Source: Chitinophagaceae bacterium (GTDB lineage: Bacteria > Bacteroidota > Bacteroidia > Chitinophagales > UBA10324). Taken from it: a stretch of 64,000 bases of DNA. Each line of letters begins with the position of its first letter. Position 1 is the stretch's first letter. Made by a program: the position numbers and the translations under genes. This document shows, piece by piece, positions 54,154 through 64,000 of this stretch. Where the stretch lies: contig JADKFU010000005.1 of NCBI GenBank assembly GCA_016717285.1, positions 1,534,501 through 1,598,500 on the forward strand. The letters run 5' to 3'. The notes under the pieces were generated by a model, which was given only the letters and a program-made list of their open reading frames with translations, searched no databases and was not told the DNA's origin.

Positions 54154-55128
54154 ATGTTACAAGGCAAAGAACTGATTTTAGCTACTAAAACTTACGCAAA
54201 AGAGGTGCGTTGGAAGAGTTGGTATTTTACGATCAGCACGTTGCTCATACTCATCGCCTTGTTTATCGGAACCGTGATGGTCCCTTTTTTTGCAGGCAGG
54301 TTGATCTGCAGCATTTTTGCCGGCTTTGTATTGGTGCGCTTATTCGTGATTTACCATGATCATCAGCACCATTCCATCTTAACAAAGTCATGGATCGCTG
54401 ACGCGTTGTTTACTGTTTTTGGCATCCTGATTTTAGTACCAACGAGCATTTGGAAACGTACACATGATTATCACCATGCGCACAATTCGCGGCTTTATAC
54501 TGCCAGCATCGGATCGTTTCCGATTTTTACGCGCGAAAAGTATTTGAAGTGTACGCGGTCACAGCAAATAGGTTATCTCGCCATCCGGCATCCTTTAACA
54601 ATCTTAATGGGCTACATTTCTGTTTTTCTGTACGGAATGACGATCCAGTCATTTCTAAGCAGTCCGGGAAAGCACTGGGATTCTATGATTGCAGTAATTC
54701 TTCATGTTGCAGTAAGCGTACTCATCATCATTTTTTTCGGCTGGCAAATTTGGTTGTTGTCTATCTGTCTTCCATTTTCCATTGCCTGTGCGATGGGAGC
54801 GTATCTTTTTTATGCGCAACATAATTTTCCCGGCGTCACATTTAAAGAAGATATCGAATGGAGTTATGACCATGCAGCATTGGAATCATCAAGTCACATG
54901 GAGATGAATTTTTTCTGGAGATGGGTGACAGCAAACATCGGTTATCATCACATACATCATATCAATTCGCGTATTCCATTTTACAGGTTGCCGGAAGTAA
55001 TGGCTGCCATCCCGGAATTACAAACAGCTAAAGTCACTTCTCTTAATCCTTCTGACATTATCGCCTGTTTCCGCCTTAAAGTGTGGGATACTGAAAGACA
55101 ACAGATGATTGGACTGGATCAGATTTAG
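54154..55128 (+). CDS. Membrane fatty acid desaturase
   Basis: 324 residues, four or more membrane helices and three histidine boxes: HDHQHH (about 68-73), HDYHHAH (about 108-114) and HHIHHIN (about 270-276), which bind the di-iron centre. Family fatty-acid desaturases (FA_desaturase) introduce a cis double bond in acyl lipids. The start at ATG 54154 precedes MLQGKELILATKTYAKEVRW. It lies 136 bp after the acyltransferase on the same strand; a shared role in membrane lipid tuning is plausible. Confidence 0.92.
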   Translation: MLQGKELILATKTYAKEVRWKSWYFTISTLLILIALFIGTVMVPFFAGRLICSIFAGFVLVRLFVIYHDHQHHSILTKSWIADALFTVFGILILVPTSIWKRTHDYHHAHNSRLYTASIGSFPIFTREKYLKCTRSQQIGYLAIRHPLTILMGYISVFLYGMTIQSFLSSPGKHWDSMIAVILHVAVSVLIIIFFGWQIWLLSICLPFSIACAMGAYLFYAQHNFPGVTFKEDIEWSYDHAALESSSHMEMNFFWRWVTANIGYHHIHHINSRIPFYRLPEVMAAIPELQTAKVTSLNPSDIIACFRLKVWDTERQQMIGLDQI

Positions 55129-55464
55129 TTTGCGCGATTTTCCATTTTCCAATCTTATTATCGTTGCCGGATGAATTGCTTTTCAATCAGTGACCTGATT
55201 TGTGCGAGAGGAATGAAAATACATATCGAACACCGATCAACGATTTTTGAATGATGAAGTAAAAGAGGAGATCCAGACATTATAGTAGTCTCGAAAAAAA
55301 TACAATTATCGATCGTTAATGATCTGGCTCAATTTTTTTGGATTTTCCATATTCAAATAAAACTGCTATAAAGCTGACAGAATTTAATGATTTGGATGCT
55401 AAGTTAAAAACGGATACCAGATTTCATTTGCAGTAAGAGATCTTTTGAAAGAAAAATACTTTCC
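55129..55464. other. Gene-free stretch
   Basis: A 336-bp A/T-rich intergenic region. I see no convincing gene, RNA or repeat. It should contain the promoter of the FAD protein gene, but no TAnnTTTG with a matched -33 is evident. Confidence 0.5.
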
Positions 55465-57069
55465 ATGACGACTCAGGAATTAAACCTTGTAGTAACACCT
55501 GAACAGGCAGCCAACGAAGTCGCGTTAAGAAAAATAATTTCAGAAGCGCTTGGAAATTCAAAGAAGGATTTTGAAAGTTATCGCCTGTTGCGTCGTTCCA
55601 TTGATGCAAGAAACAGGCAGGTAAAAATCAACCTGCGTATTGAGGTGATTTTTGGAAATGATGTTCCTTTTATTAAGACACCATCTATATCTTTTCAAAA
55701 AGTAAATCATATTGCTCCGGTATTAATTATTGGCGCGGGTCCGGCAGGATTATTTGCTGCCTTAAGATTACTCGAAGCCGGAATCAAACCAATCATAATT
55801 GAACGCGGTAAAACGGTGCGCGATCGCAGAAGAGATCTTGCAGAGCTTAATAAGCATCACATCGTGAATCCTGATTCTAATTATTGTTTTGGAGAAGGCG
55901 GAGCGGGCACCTATTCAGATGGAAAACTTTACACCAGAAGCACCAAGCGTGGAGATACTGAAAAAATTCTTCAGCTCTTTGTACAACACGGAGCGAATGA
56001 AGATATACTGATTGATGCGCATCCTCATATTGGTACCAATAAGCTGCCGGAGATTATTGAAAATATCCGCAGCACGATTTTAGAACATGGCGGCGAAATT
56101 CATTTTAACACAAGGTTAAAGGATATTGTAATTGAGAATGATAAGGTAAGAAGTGTTATCACAACTTCCATTATTACCGGAGAAGAAAAAGAATTTGTGA
56201 CACAACAACTGTTGCTGGCAACCGGTCATTCTGCACGAGATATTTTTCAATTACTGAACGATAAAAATATTCTGATAGAAACAAAACCATTTGCAATGGG
56301 TGTACGGGTAGAGCATCCGCAGTCACTGATTGACAAGGTGCAGTATCATTGCGAAACGGAATCGGAAATGATTAATAAGAGAAAATTATTACCGGCCTCT
56401 TCTTACAACTTTGTGCATCAGTCCGATGGCCGTGGAGTATATTCTTTTTGTATGTGTCCGGGTGGAATTATTGCGCCGTGTGCGACGGCAATGGGCGAAG
56501 TGGTGGTGAACGGATGGTCACCATCTAAAAGAAACAATCCTTTCGCGAATTCAGGTGTAGTGGTGAGTGTTGAATTAGAAGATTTGTCGCCATACAGCCA
56601 AGCTGGAAATCTTTCCGGCATTGCGTATCAGCAGACGTTAGAAAAAATGGCCTGCGATGCCGGAGGAGGCACGCAAGCTGCACCTGCACAGCGATTAGTT
56701 GATTTTGTAAATGGAAAACTTTCTGCAACATTGCCCTTGACCTCTTATCAACCCGGAATAAAATCTGCACCGTTACATGAATTACTTCCTGCTGCAATCA
56801 GCGCACGTTTGCAGGAGGGATTTATTGCTTTCGGAAAAAAGATGAAAGGTTATTTTACCAATGATGCAGTGATTCATGGCGTAGAATCTAGAACATCATC
56901 ACCGGTAAGAATTCCAAGAGATAAAATTACGATGGAACACCCACAGGTAAAAGGATTATATCCTGTTGGAGAAGGAGCGGGCTTTGCAGGCGGAATTGTT
57001 TCAGCAGCTATTGATGGACAAAATGCAGCGGCATGTGTTGCAGCTATAATAGGAAAGCATGAATTTTAG
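55465..57069 (+). CDS. FAD-dependent dehydrogenase-like protein (COG2509 type)
   Basis: 534 residues. An N-terminal alpha/beta domain (about 1-80) precedes the dinucleotide-binding motif VLIIGAGPAGLFAALRLLEA (about 87-106). Further landmarks are CFGEGGAGTYSDGKLYTRS, LLLATGHSARDIFQLL, FAMGVRVEHPQSLID and the C-terminal FAD motif GLYPVGEGAGFAGGIVSAAI. The family of uncharacterised FAD-dependent dehydrogenases matches in length and order. The substrate is not known. No operon partner is evident. Confidence 0.9.
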   Translation: MTTQELNLVVTPEQAANEVALRKIISEALGNSKKDFESYRLLRRSIDARNRQVKINLRIEVIFGNDVPFIKTPSISFQKVNHIAPVLIIGAGPAGLFAALRLLEAGIKPIIIERGKTVRDRRRDLAELNKHHIVNPDSNYCFGEGGAGTYSDGKLYTRSTKRGDTEKILQLFVQHGANEDILIDAHPHIGTNKLPEIIENIRSTILEHGGEIHFNTRLKDIVIENDKVRSVITTSIITGEEKEFVTQQLLLATGHSARDIFQLLNDKNILIETKPFAMGVRVEHPQSLIDKVQYHCETESEMINKRKLLPASSYNFVHQSDGRGVYSFCMCPGGIIAPCATAMGEVVVNGWSPSKRNNPFANSGVVVSVELEDLSPYSQAGNLSGIAYQQTLEKMACDAGGGTQAAPAQRLVDFVNGKLSATLPLTSYQPGIKSAPLHELLPAAISARLQEGFIAFGKKMKGYFTNDAVIHGVESRTSSPVRIPRDKITMEHPQVKGLYPVGEGAGFAGGIVSAAIDGQNAAACVAAIIGKHEF

Positions 57070-57157
57070 TTGGAAATAGACTTTATGCCAAGAATGTTTT
57101 TTTGCATTGAAACCTAAATTATACTTTAACTAACTTTAGCAGCCTAATTCATCTGAC

Positions 57158-59017
57158 ATGAAGAAAATACTACTTTTAATTAGTTGCATAATATGTTCTG
57201 CATTCGCAAAAGCACAGATTTACTCTTTTAATAATCCTGAAATAGTTCCACTGGAGCTGATCAGGTTATCTCCGGCGCTGCGTGATCTTCCTACCACTAA
57301 ACATTTAATTTCTTTTGATGAGATCAGGGTGGAGCATGAAAATCCTTCATTGGAAAGATTTATGGAAACAGTGAATCCAAATGCCCGACCTGTGGGTGCA
57401 GATCCTATCCGGCAAATGGATGATAACACACGCGATTCATCGGATACTGAAATCACAATGCTTTCTAATTGGGAAGGTATGTCAGCGAACATAGACCCTT
57501 CCGACAATTGCATTGCTGTAGGCCCCAATCATGTTATGCAGATGGTGAATAATAACATCAGCACGTTTATCCGCATCTGGGATAAAACAGGAAATATATT
57601 GATTGATGAACTGGAGGTGAAAGATTTTTCGGGTATTAATGATTGTGGAGATCCGAATTTAGTATACGATGAACAGGCCGACCGATACGTATTGCTTGTG
57701 CTGGGTTCCTGCTCTTCGAGCAAGCTGGAAATTTGTGTTTCACAAACCAATGATCCAACAGGTGAGTGGTATGTCTACACTTTTACCACCTCTGGTGGCT
57801 TTCCTGATTATCCGAAGCTTTCTACCTGGGGCGATTCGTATTTCATTACTACTAATTCAAACAGCCCTACTATTTGGGCAGTTGACCGCGCATCCGTGCT
57901 GGATGGACTTCCAATAGGAACAGTGCAGAAATTCACCCTTGCAGGTTTTCCATCCATTGGTTTCGAGGCCGCTTCGCCTGTAAATTTTACCGGTACCACA
58001 TTACCTCCTGAAGGTTCACCTGCATTGATGATTCGTGTTGCAGACGATGCCTGGGGCGGAACGATTGATTCCGATCACCTGGAAATTTTTGAAGTGAATA
58101 TTGATTGGACTTTACCTGCAAATTCAACCATCAGCGGGCCTTATAATCTTGCAACATCAGATTATAACAGTGAGATGTGCGGTTTTAATTCCCTTAACTG
58201 TATTCCACAACCGGGCACCACGCTTAAATTAGATCCACTCGCAAATATTGTGATGGACAAGGTGATGTACCGGAATTTTGAAAATTATGAGTCCATTGTT
58301 TGTACCCATGGTGTAAATGCTGACGGTGAGGAAACCGCGGGCGTACGATGGTATGAGTTAAGGAAAACAACCGGAGGCACATGGCATGTTTTCCAGGAAG
58401 GAACCTATTCACCGGACACAGAAAACCGGTGGATGAGCAGTATCAGCATCAATGACGACGGAGCCATTGCATTGGGTTACAACATATCAAGTGAAACAGT
58501 TTTTCCGGGCACGATGGTAATCGGCCGTGCAAAGTGCGATGATTTAAACCTTATGACTACCGCCGAAACCGTTGGTGTTGAAGGCAGCAATCACAACAGC
58601 TCCAACCGTTATGGTGATTACAATGGAATGGTGACGGATCCGGTGGATGGTTCGTTTTGGTTTACGGCAACTTATAATCCAACAACATCATGGTCTACCA
58701 ACGTGTCGCATTTTACCATCAGCAGTTGTCTTGCTACTTCAGTGCAGACAATTCAATCTTCAGTGCGTGATGTAACTATGTTTCCAATGCCTGTGACTGA
58801 TGATTTAATTATCACGCTTCATTCAGATAAGGCAATAACATTTCCATTGCAAATGATGGATGCAATGGGAAGAGTAGTATTGTCGCAGAATTTGCAACTC
58901 GTGAATGGGGAAAACAAACTTCATATCGATGTGCATATGATTAGCAATGGAATTTATTTTACGAGAATGCAAACAGCAGATTTCTCTTTTGCAAATAAGG
59001 TGGTGATTGAACGATAA
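57158..59017 (+). CDS. T9SS-exported protein of unknown function
   Basis: 619 residues with a signal peptide (ILLLISCIICSAFAKAQ). The body includes a NWEGMSANIDPSDNCIAVGP motif, VYDEQADRYVLLVLGSCSSS, NDPTGEWYVYTF and DHLEIFEVNIDWTLPANSTI, suggesting an N-terminally placed propeller of the kind seen in large secreted Bacteroidota proteins. The sorting domain opens VTMFPMPVTDDLIITLH (MFPMP instead of YPNP) and ends NKVVIER. The upstream sequence TAACTTTA is close to a -7 box. Function unknown. Confidence 0.85.
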   Translation: MKKILLLISCIICSAFAKAQIYSFNNPEIVPLELIRLSPALRDLPTTKHLISFDEIRVEHENPSLERFMETVNPNARPVGADPIRQMDDNTRDSSDTEITMLSNWEGMSANIDPSDNCIAVGPNHVMQMVNNNISTFIRIWDKTGNILIDELEVKDFSGINDCGDPNLVYDEQADRYVLLVLGSCSSSKLEICVSQTNDPTGEWYVYTFTTSGGFPDYPKLSTWGDSYFITTNSNSPTIWAVDRASVLDGLPIGTVQKFTLAGFPSIGFEAASPVNFTGTTLPPEGSPALMIRVADDAWGGTIDSDHLEIFEVNIDWTLPANSTISGPYNLATSDYNSEMCGFNSLNCIPQPGTTLKLDPLANIVMDKVMYRNFENYESIVCTHGVNADGEETAGVRWYELRKTTGGTWHVFQEGTYSPDTENRWMSSISINDDGAIALGYNISSETVFPGTMVIGRAKCDDLNLMTTAETVGVEGSNHNSSNRYGDYNGMVTDPVDGSFWFTATYNPTTSWSTNVSHFTISSCLATSVQTIQSSVRDVTMFPMPVTDDLIITLHSDKAITFPLQMMDAMGRVVLSQNLQLVNGENKLHIDVHMISNGIYFTRMQTADFSFANKVVIER

Positions 59018-59123
59018 GTAATTGTCTGATGCAAATAGAGATGCTGTTGGAAAATTATTTACTCATATAGTATTCTGCATTACGCCTGAAATATTCTATA
59101 AAATGAATGAGTAAATCATTTCA

Positions 59124-59717
59124 ATGACGCAGCTATTCCCAAAACTTCTCGAACAGTCATTGAGTATCATTGCGGGCCTATTGATTATTGCAGCGCAGTT
59201 GTTGCTGCTTAATGATGTTTATCGAAGAAAAATGAAACCAAGCCTGCTCTCCTGGTTGGGTTGGACTTTGCTGATGGGAACCAGTCTTGTTTCACAAATT
59301 GCAGGTGCAGGCTGGCAATGGAGTCTTGTGGGTTTATTGCTTTCAACAATGGGTTGCTTCGCAATTTTTATCTTGTCTTTGTTGTTGGATAATTTCCTGA
59401 TAAAAAAAGCAGACTGGATTTTCCTGCTGCTTGGAATGCTTTGCCTACTTATCTATTTATTATCAAAAGATCCGTGGCTTACTACGGTGTTTGCCATTTT
59501 AGCGGATTTTGTAACAGGCATTCCAACCATTCAAAATGCCTATACTAAACCGGAAACACAAAAAACTGCTGCATGGACTTACGGATTGGTTTCCTGGTCT
59601 GTTTTCCTCTTCATTTGCCTTGGTCATGATTGGTTGTACGCTTTGTTTCCTGTTTATTTGTTTCTATACAATGGAACAATGGTGTATCTGACCTTTAGAG
59701 TAGTGAGTAGTGAATAG
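59124..59717 (+). CDS. Multi-pass inner membrane protein of unknown function
   Basis: 197 residues with about six hydrophobic helices (LSIIAGLLIIAAQLLLLNDV, PSLLSWLGWTLLMGTSLV, LVGLLLSTMGCFAIFILSLL, WIFLLLGMLCLLIYLLS, TAAWTYGLVSWSVFLFICLG, LYALFPVYLFLYNGTMVYLT). The PSLLSWLGW and DFVTGIPTIQNAY motifs suggest a small conserved SWEET/PQ-loop-like or hypothetical membrane family, but I cannot name it with confidence. Confidence 0.75.
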   Translation: MTQLFPKLLEQSLSIIAGLLIIAAQLLLLNDVYRRKMKPSLLSWLGWTLLMGTSLVSQIAGAGWQWSLVGLLLSTMGCFAIFILSLLLDNFLIKKADWIFLLLGMLCLLIYLLSKDPWLTTVFAILADFVTGIPTIQNAYTKPETQKTAAWTYGLVSWSVFLFICLGHDWLYALFPVYLFLYNGTMVYLTFRVVSSE

Positions 59718-59890
59718 TGAATTGGGTCTTTTGTAACTGCTTTTCTAAGCTGGAGATTTATGCCTTCGGATTTTTTTGGCGTGTCAATATCAGAATCGTA
59801 ATTATAAAACTAGTGACAGAAGTGAAACAAGCAGCATATCATTGTGATTTATTGCAATGATGATAGTGTTCTAAGTATATACTTGAAATC

Positions 59891-61138
59891 TCACCTCCGT
59901 TTCTTATTTCTCCCTCCGCTATTTCCGCTTTTCCTTCCACCACCACCAAAAATCCGTGGATGGTGTTTGGATGGATTCCATACCGGACCTTCACCCAATT
60001 CAGGAGGCAAGGCAATTTTAGGAATGGTACGTTCAATCAATGTTTCTATCTCTGCAAATTTCCGCTGATCACGTTCATTGATGAAGGTAAGTGCTACGCC
60101 GGTGGTTTCAGCGCGTGCTGTGCGTCCGACACGATGCACATAATCTTCTGCATCGCCGGGCACATCATAATTTACCACTAAGCCAATGCTGTCAATATCA
60201 ATTCCCCTTGATAAAATATCAGTGGCAACTAAAATTTTCGTTTCTTTTGTTCTGAAGCTTAACAATACATTTTCCCTTTCTTCCTGAGATAAATCGCTGT
60301 GAATTGCTTTTGCAGGAAGGTGCATCTGGCGTAATTCTTTTTCCAATGACTTCACACCTGATTTGGTGGAAGAGAAGATCAGTGTACTTACCGGTTTCTT
60401 TTCTGTGGAATTATTTTTAGAAGGATCCAGTAATTTTTTTAACAAAGGTGTTTTTTGTGTATCGTGCACCAGGTAAGCACCCTGTAAAATTCCTTCTGCC
60501 GGTTTGCTCATCGCGATATTTATTTCAGCCGGATTGTTCATGATGCGCCGTGCGAGTTCGCGCATGCGTGGTGGCATAGTGGCGCTGAACAACAGGTTTT
60601 GTCTTTTCGCTGGTACATATCCGATGATGCGGATAATGTCGTCGTAAAAACCCATGTCGAGCATCTTATCTGCTTCATCAAGAATAAGGCAATCGAGCTG
60701 GTCAAATTTTGAATTCCCCATATTCAGGTGACTGAGTAAACGGCCCGGCGTTGCGATCACGGCAGAAGCACCGCCTTTCATCGCTTTTTTCTCCCGTTCA
60801 AAAACATCACCGTCGCTGCCACCATACACAGCAATAGAACTTGCGTGGGTGAAATAGGCCAATCCCTGGAACGACTGATCAATCTGGAGCGCCAGTTCCC
60901 GGGTAGGAGCAACAATCAATACTGAAGTGTGCGGTATCTTGTTGTGAGAGATGTTGTTCAGGACTGGTAACAGGTATGCTGCGGTTTTTCCCGTACCTGT
61001 TTGTGCAGTTGCAATTACATCTTTGCCGCTTAAAATCAGCGGAATAACTTTCTCCTGTATCGGAGTAGGTTTGCGGAAACCCATTGCATCGAGCCCTTCT
61101 AACAAAGGCTCGCAGAGATTAAAATCAGAGAACGTCAA
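59891..61138 (-). CDS. DEAD-box RNA helicase (RhlE-like)
   Basis: 415 residues. Q motif in FRKPTPIQEKVIP; motif I AQTGTGKTAAYLLP; Ia PTRELALQ; II DEAD in LILDEADKMLDMG; III SATMP; IV LIFSSTKSG; V VATDILSRGIDI; VI HRVGRTARAET. The C-terminal tail is basic and Gly-rich (GGGGRKSGNSGGRNKKRR), as in RhlE/CsdA-type helicases that remodel ribosomal and cold-shock RNAs. It is complete, with the start at ATG 61138. Confidence 0.95.
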   Translation of the reverse strand: MTFSDFNLCEPLLEGLDAMGFRKPTPIQEKVIPLILSGKDVIATAQTGTGKTAAYLLPVLNNISHNKIPHTSVLIVAPTRELALQIDQSFQGLAYFTHASSIAVYGGSDGDVFEREKKAMKGGASAVIATPGRLLSHLNMGNSKFDQLDCLILDEADKMLDMGFYDDIIRIIGYVPAKRQNLLFSATMPPRMRELARRIMNNPAEINIAMSKPAEGILQGAYLVHDTQKTPLLKKLLDPSKNNSTEKKPVSTLIFSSTKSGVKSLEKELRQMHLPAKAIHSDLSQEERENVLLSFRTKETKILVATDILSRGIDIDSIGLVVNYDVPGDAEDYVHRVGRTARAETTGVALTFINERDQRKFAEIETLIERTIPKIALPPELGEGPVWNPSKHHPRIFGGGGRKSGNSGGRNKKRR

Positions 61139-61257
61139 AATAAATTATGGTGGAGGTTTGAATCGTAAAAATAGGCAATTGAAAGGGAGTTTAGTTGAAT
61201 TAATCTATGGAGGGTTTGCGTCACAGTAGACTTCAGCGCAGTTAGTGGTGGGCGAAA

Positions 61258-62592
61258 CGCCGATCACGAACTGAAAGTGTCGCTCGCAAAGTCGCAAAGG
61301 CCGCAAAGAATATAAAGGTTTTGGCTTTTGCATGCTTTGCACTTTGTTAAAAAAATTATGCAGCGGAAATATTCTACACATTCAAAGAGTGACTCGAATC
61401 AAACCTAAAGAGGTGCTCGCAAAGTCGCAAAGGCCGCAAAGAAAAAAAAGGTTTCGCTTTTACATGCTATACACTTTGTTAGAAAAATTATACAACGGAA
61501 ATGTCCTACACATATGAAGGGTGACTCGGATCAAACCTAAAGTGTCGCTCGCAAAGTCGCAAAGGCCGCAAAAAAATAAAGGTTTCGGCTTTTGCATGCT
61601 TTGCACTTTGTTAGAAAAATTATACAACGGAAATGTCCTACACATATAAAGGGTGACTCGGATCAAACCTAATGAGTCGCTCGTAAAGTCGCAAAGGCTG
61701 CAAAGAAAATAAAGGTTTCGGCTTTTGCATGCTTTGCACTTCGTTAGAAAAATTATACAACGGAAATGTCCTACACATATAAAGGGTGACTCGGATCAAA
61801 CCTAAAGTGTCGCTCGCAAAGTCGCAAAGGCCGCAAAGAAAATAAGGTTTCGGCTTTTGCATGCTTTGCACTTTGTTAGAAAAATTATACAACGGAAATG
61901 TCCTACACATATAAAGGGTGACTCGGATCAAACCTAAAGAGTCGCCCGTAAAGTCGCAAATGCCGCAAAAAAAAGGTTTTAGCTTTTGCATGCTTTGCAT
62001 TTTGCTAGAAAAAATTATACAACGGAAATGTCCTACACATATAAAGTGTGACTCGGATCAAACCTAAAGAGTCGCTCGTAAAGTCGCAAAGGCCGCAAAG
62101 AAAATAAAGGTTTCGGCTTTTGCATGCTTTGCACTTTGTTAGAAAAATTATACAACGGAAATGTCCTACACATATAAAGGGTGACTCGGATCAAACCTAA
62201 AGAGTCGCTCGCAAAGTCGCAAAGGCCGCAAAGAAAAAAAAGGTTTCGCATTTACATGCTTTACACTTTGTTAGAAAAAATTATACAACGGAAATGTCCT
62301 ACACATATGAAGGGTGACTCGGATCAAACCTAAAGTTTCGCTCGTAAAGTCGCAAAGGCCGCAAAGAAAATAAAGTTTTGGCTTTTGCATGCTTTGCACT
62401 TTGTTAGAAAAATTATACAACGGAAATGTCCTACACATATAAAGGGTGACTCGGATCAAACCTAAAGTGTTGCTCGCAAAGTCGCAAAGACCGCAAAGAA
62501 AAATAAAGTTTGGCTTTTGCATGCTATACACTTTGTTAAAAAAATTATACAACGGAAATTTCCTGCACATTTAAAAGGTGACTCGAATCAAA
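61258..62592. repeat. Ten-copy tandem array of 130-133-bp units
   Basis: The motif GTCGCAAAGGCCGCAAAG starts at about 61291, 61424, 61556, 61688, 61821, 61953, 62083, 62216, 62349 and 62481 (some copies vary by one base). Each unit can form a hairpin: in unit three, CAAAGTCGCAAAGG... (61552-61572) opposes TTTGCATGCTTTGCACTTTG (61591-61610) around an 18-nt loop, then a conserved spacer with TTATACAACGGAAATGTCC and TGACTCGGATCAAACC. Outer units are more diverged than inner ones. The array fills the gap between the helicase and cysK genes. No direct-repeat/unique-spacer pattern, so it is not CRISPR. Confidence 0.92.
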
Positions 62593-62686
62593 ACTACTAG
62601 CCCGTTCACTTCATTTGCAACACGCTAACGAATTGCCATGAAGACCACAACAATTAAACAATTAATCAATTTAACAATGCAAAACC

Positions 62687-63604
62687 TCACGCCTCAAACA
62701 ATCCTTCGATAGAAAGATATCGTTCACCGGTATCATAATTAAATCCGAGTATGCGACTGCCTGGAGGGATTTCCGGAAGTTTTTTCGCGATAGCGGCAAG
62801 GGCTGCACCTGATGAAATGCCACCAAATAATGCTTCTTCTTTTGCAGCGCGGATTGCAAATTCAAATGCTTCTTCCTTTGTAACCTGTATGGTGCCATCC
62901 AACACATCCAGGTCGAGGTTATGTGGAATAAAACCTGCGCCGATGCCCTGAATAGGATGGGGAGAAGGTTGTCCGCCACTGATGACTGGTGAAAGCATCG
63001 GTTCAACTGCAAAGACTTTCACGTTGGGAAATTTTTCTCTCAGCAGACGTCCAACACCTGTAATATGTCCTCCTGTTCCTACGCCGGTGATGAGATAGTC
63101 GAATCCTTCCGGGAAATCATTCACTATTTCCTGAGCAGTTGCTTTGAGATGCACCTCAATATTTGCAGGGTTATCAAATTGCTGCGGCACCCACGATCCG
63201 GGAATCGAAGCAGCGATCTCATTCGCTTTTTCCATGGCACCCTTCATGCCTTTTTCGCGTGGTGTCAATTCAAATGTAGCACCATATGCTTTCATCAGTC
63301 TTCTGCGTTCAATGCTCATGGAGTCAGGCATAACAAGAATCAATGGATATCCTTTTACTGCTGCTACCAATGCCAGTCCAATGCCTGTGTTGCCGGAAGT
63401 AGGTTCGATAATGGTGCTTCCTTTATTCAGCACGCCTCGTGCTTCAGCATCTTCAATCATAGAAAGTGCAATGCGGTCTTTGATGCTTCCGCCGGGATTT
63501 GAGCGCTCGAGTTTGATCCATACTTCGTGATTGCTGCCAAATAATTTGTTGATGCGCAGGTGTGGTGTGTTACCAATGGTTTCGAGAATGTTATTTGCTT
63601 TCAT
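62687..63604 (-). CDS. cysK: Cysteine synthase A (O-acetylserine sulfhydrylase)
   Basis: 305 residues of the PLP-dependent family that makes cysteine from O-acetylserine and sulfide. The PLP lysine is in NPGGSIKDR, the substrate loop is [15 protein letters not shown], and the phosphate-binding loop is [14 protein letters not shown] Ser-rich C-terminal [17 protein letters not shown] box is seen as [13 protein letters not shown]. The length is normal. It sits 42 bp downstream of the serine acetyltransferase on the same strand, the usual pathway operon. Confidence 0.96.
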   Translation of the reverse strand: MKANNILETIGNTPHLRINKLFGSNHEVWIKLERSNPGGSIKDRIALSMIEDAEARGVLNKGSTIIEPTSGNTGIGLALVAAVKGYPLILVMPDSMSIERRRLMKAYGATFELTPREKGMKGAMEKANEIAASIPGSWVPQQFDNPANIEVHLKATAQEIVNDFPEGFDYLITGVGTGGHITGVGRLLREKFPNVKVFAVEPMLSPVISGGQPSPHPIQGIGAGFIPHNLDLDVLDGTIQVTKEEAFEFAIRAAKEEALFGGISSGAALAAIAKKLPEIPPGSRILGFNYDTGERYLSIEGLFEA

Positions 63605-63645
63605 AAAGGTTGTTTGGATTGCTGTGTCGAATGAATTTTATAGTG

Positions 63646-64000
63646 CTAAATAACAAAATCTATTACTTCATCAATTGTTGCATTTTCCCTGATCTTCACT
63701 TCACTTTTATGATAAACAATTGAATGTGAGGGAACACTTCGTGTGAGCCATACATTGCCTCCGATAACTGTATCGTGTCCGATAATCGTATCGCCACCCA
63801 GCACACAACTTCCCGCATAAATAGTAACCCTGTCCCCGATGGTAGGATGCCGCTTCATTCCTTGTGCTTCTTTTCTGACGGCAAGCGCACCGAGTGTTAC
63901 GCCCTGGTAAATTTTAACGTGCGATCCAACCTCGGCTGTTTGTCCGATCACCACACCGGTTCCATGATCGATGAAAAAAGGAACGGCAATAGTTGCTCCC
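63646..64000 (-). CDS. cysE: Serine O-acetyltransferase (partial, N-terminus outside window)
   Basis: About 117 C-terminal residues of the left-handed beta-helix acetyltransferase: [19 protein letters not shown] (catalytic His in DHGTGVV), hexapeptide repeats ([58 protein letters not shown]) and a short tail. It makes O-acetylserine for the cysK product directly downstream. The frame is open to the window edge. Confidence 0.95.
   Translation of the reverse strand, partial: GATIAVPFFIDHGTGVVIGQTAEVGSHVKIYQGVTLGALAVRKEAQGMKRHPTIGDRVTIYAGSCVLGGDTIIGHDTVIGGNVWLTRSVPSHSIVYHKSEVKIRENATIDEVIDFVI

Noticed and set aside
61638..62570. Open frames on the minus strand within the tandem array (repeated MCRTFPLYNFSNKV...)
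   Set aside because: They arise because most units are close to 132 bp (a multiple of three). Frames break wherever a unit is 130 or 133 bp, there is no start or ribosome-binding context, and the sequence behaves as a structured non-coding repeat.
61258..62592. CRISPR array
   Set aside because: The whole 132-bp unit is repeated; there are no short repeats alternating with unique spacers and no cas genes nearby.

Overview
The window looks like chromosome from a free-living member of the Bacteroidota (Chitinophagales/Sphingobacteriales-like; the exact lineage cannot be read from the sequence). The evidence is the number of secreted proteins ending in a type IX secretion system (T9SS) C-terminal sorting domain with a 'YPNP' opening, promoters of the Bacteroidota form TTTG-N19-TAnnTTTG, reg_prop/Y_Y_Y sensor kinases, TPR-LuxR regulators, and REP/RAYT-type repeats.

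Layout. 0-4.7 kb is a housekeeping block: a partial deoxynucleoside kinase, trpS, a PlsC-type acyltransferase, gatC, an ABC ATPase, a cold-shock protein, the RNase P RNA and tRNA-Lys(UUU). 4.9-11.3 kb holds a duplicated pair of secreted-protein genes (order B-A-B-A on the minus strand) and a seven-bladed SBBP propeller. 11.6-16.1 kb is a small accessory island: RAYT transposase fragments, palindromic repeats, a broken serine hydrolase, a DUF433/DUF5615 toxin-antitoxin pair, a HigBA pair and orphan gene fragments. 16.1-22.2 kb holds a sulfatase, a TPR-LuxR regulator and a delta-60 propeller. 22.4-26.5 kb is dominated by MITE-like and RAYT-derived repeats around a kelch secreted protein and an unrecognised protein that may be aerolysin-like. 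26.5-34.7 kb has a two-component pair (propeller histidine kinase and NarL-type regulator) and three consecutive T9SS cargo genes, two of them frameshifted. 35.1-39.2 kb has an operon of two P-loop NTPases, one carrying ten near-identical 33-residue TPR-like repeats. 39.3-47.4 kb carries secreted proteins (GH16 glucanase, PQQ-type sugar dehydrogenase fold) and an MpaB-type oxygenase. 47.6-64 kb returns to housekeeping genes: glnS, smc, a lipid A-type acyltransferase, a fatty acid desaturase, an FAD enzyme, a DEAD-box helicase, then a ten-copy 132-bp tandem repeat and the cysE-cysK operon.

Together the genes suggest an environmental polymer degrader that exports many surface or secreted proteins through T9SS (no T9SS machinery genes are in the window). 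Several genes are interrupted by single-base changes in short A or T runs. These could be real decay, phase variation or assembly errors, and they are flagged individually. The best candidates for something new are the paired NTPase operon with its homogenised repeat array, the unrecognised gene bracketed by two 485-bp RAYT-derived elements, and the structured 132-bp tandem array.
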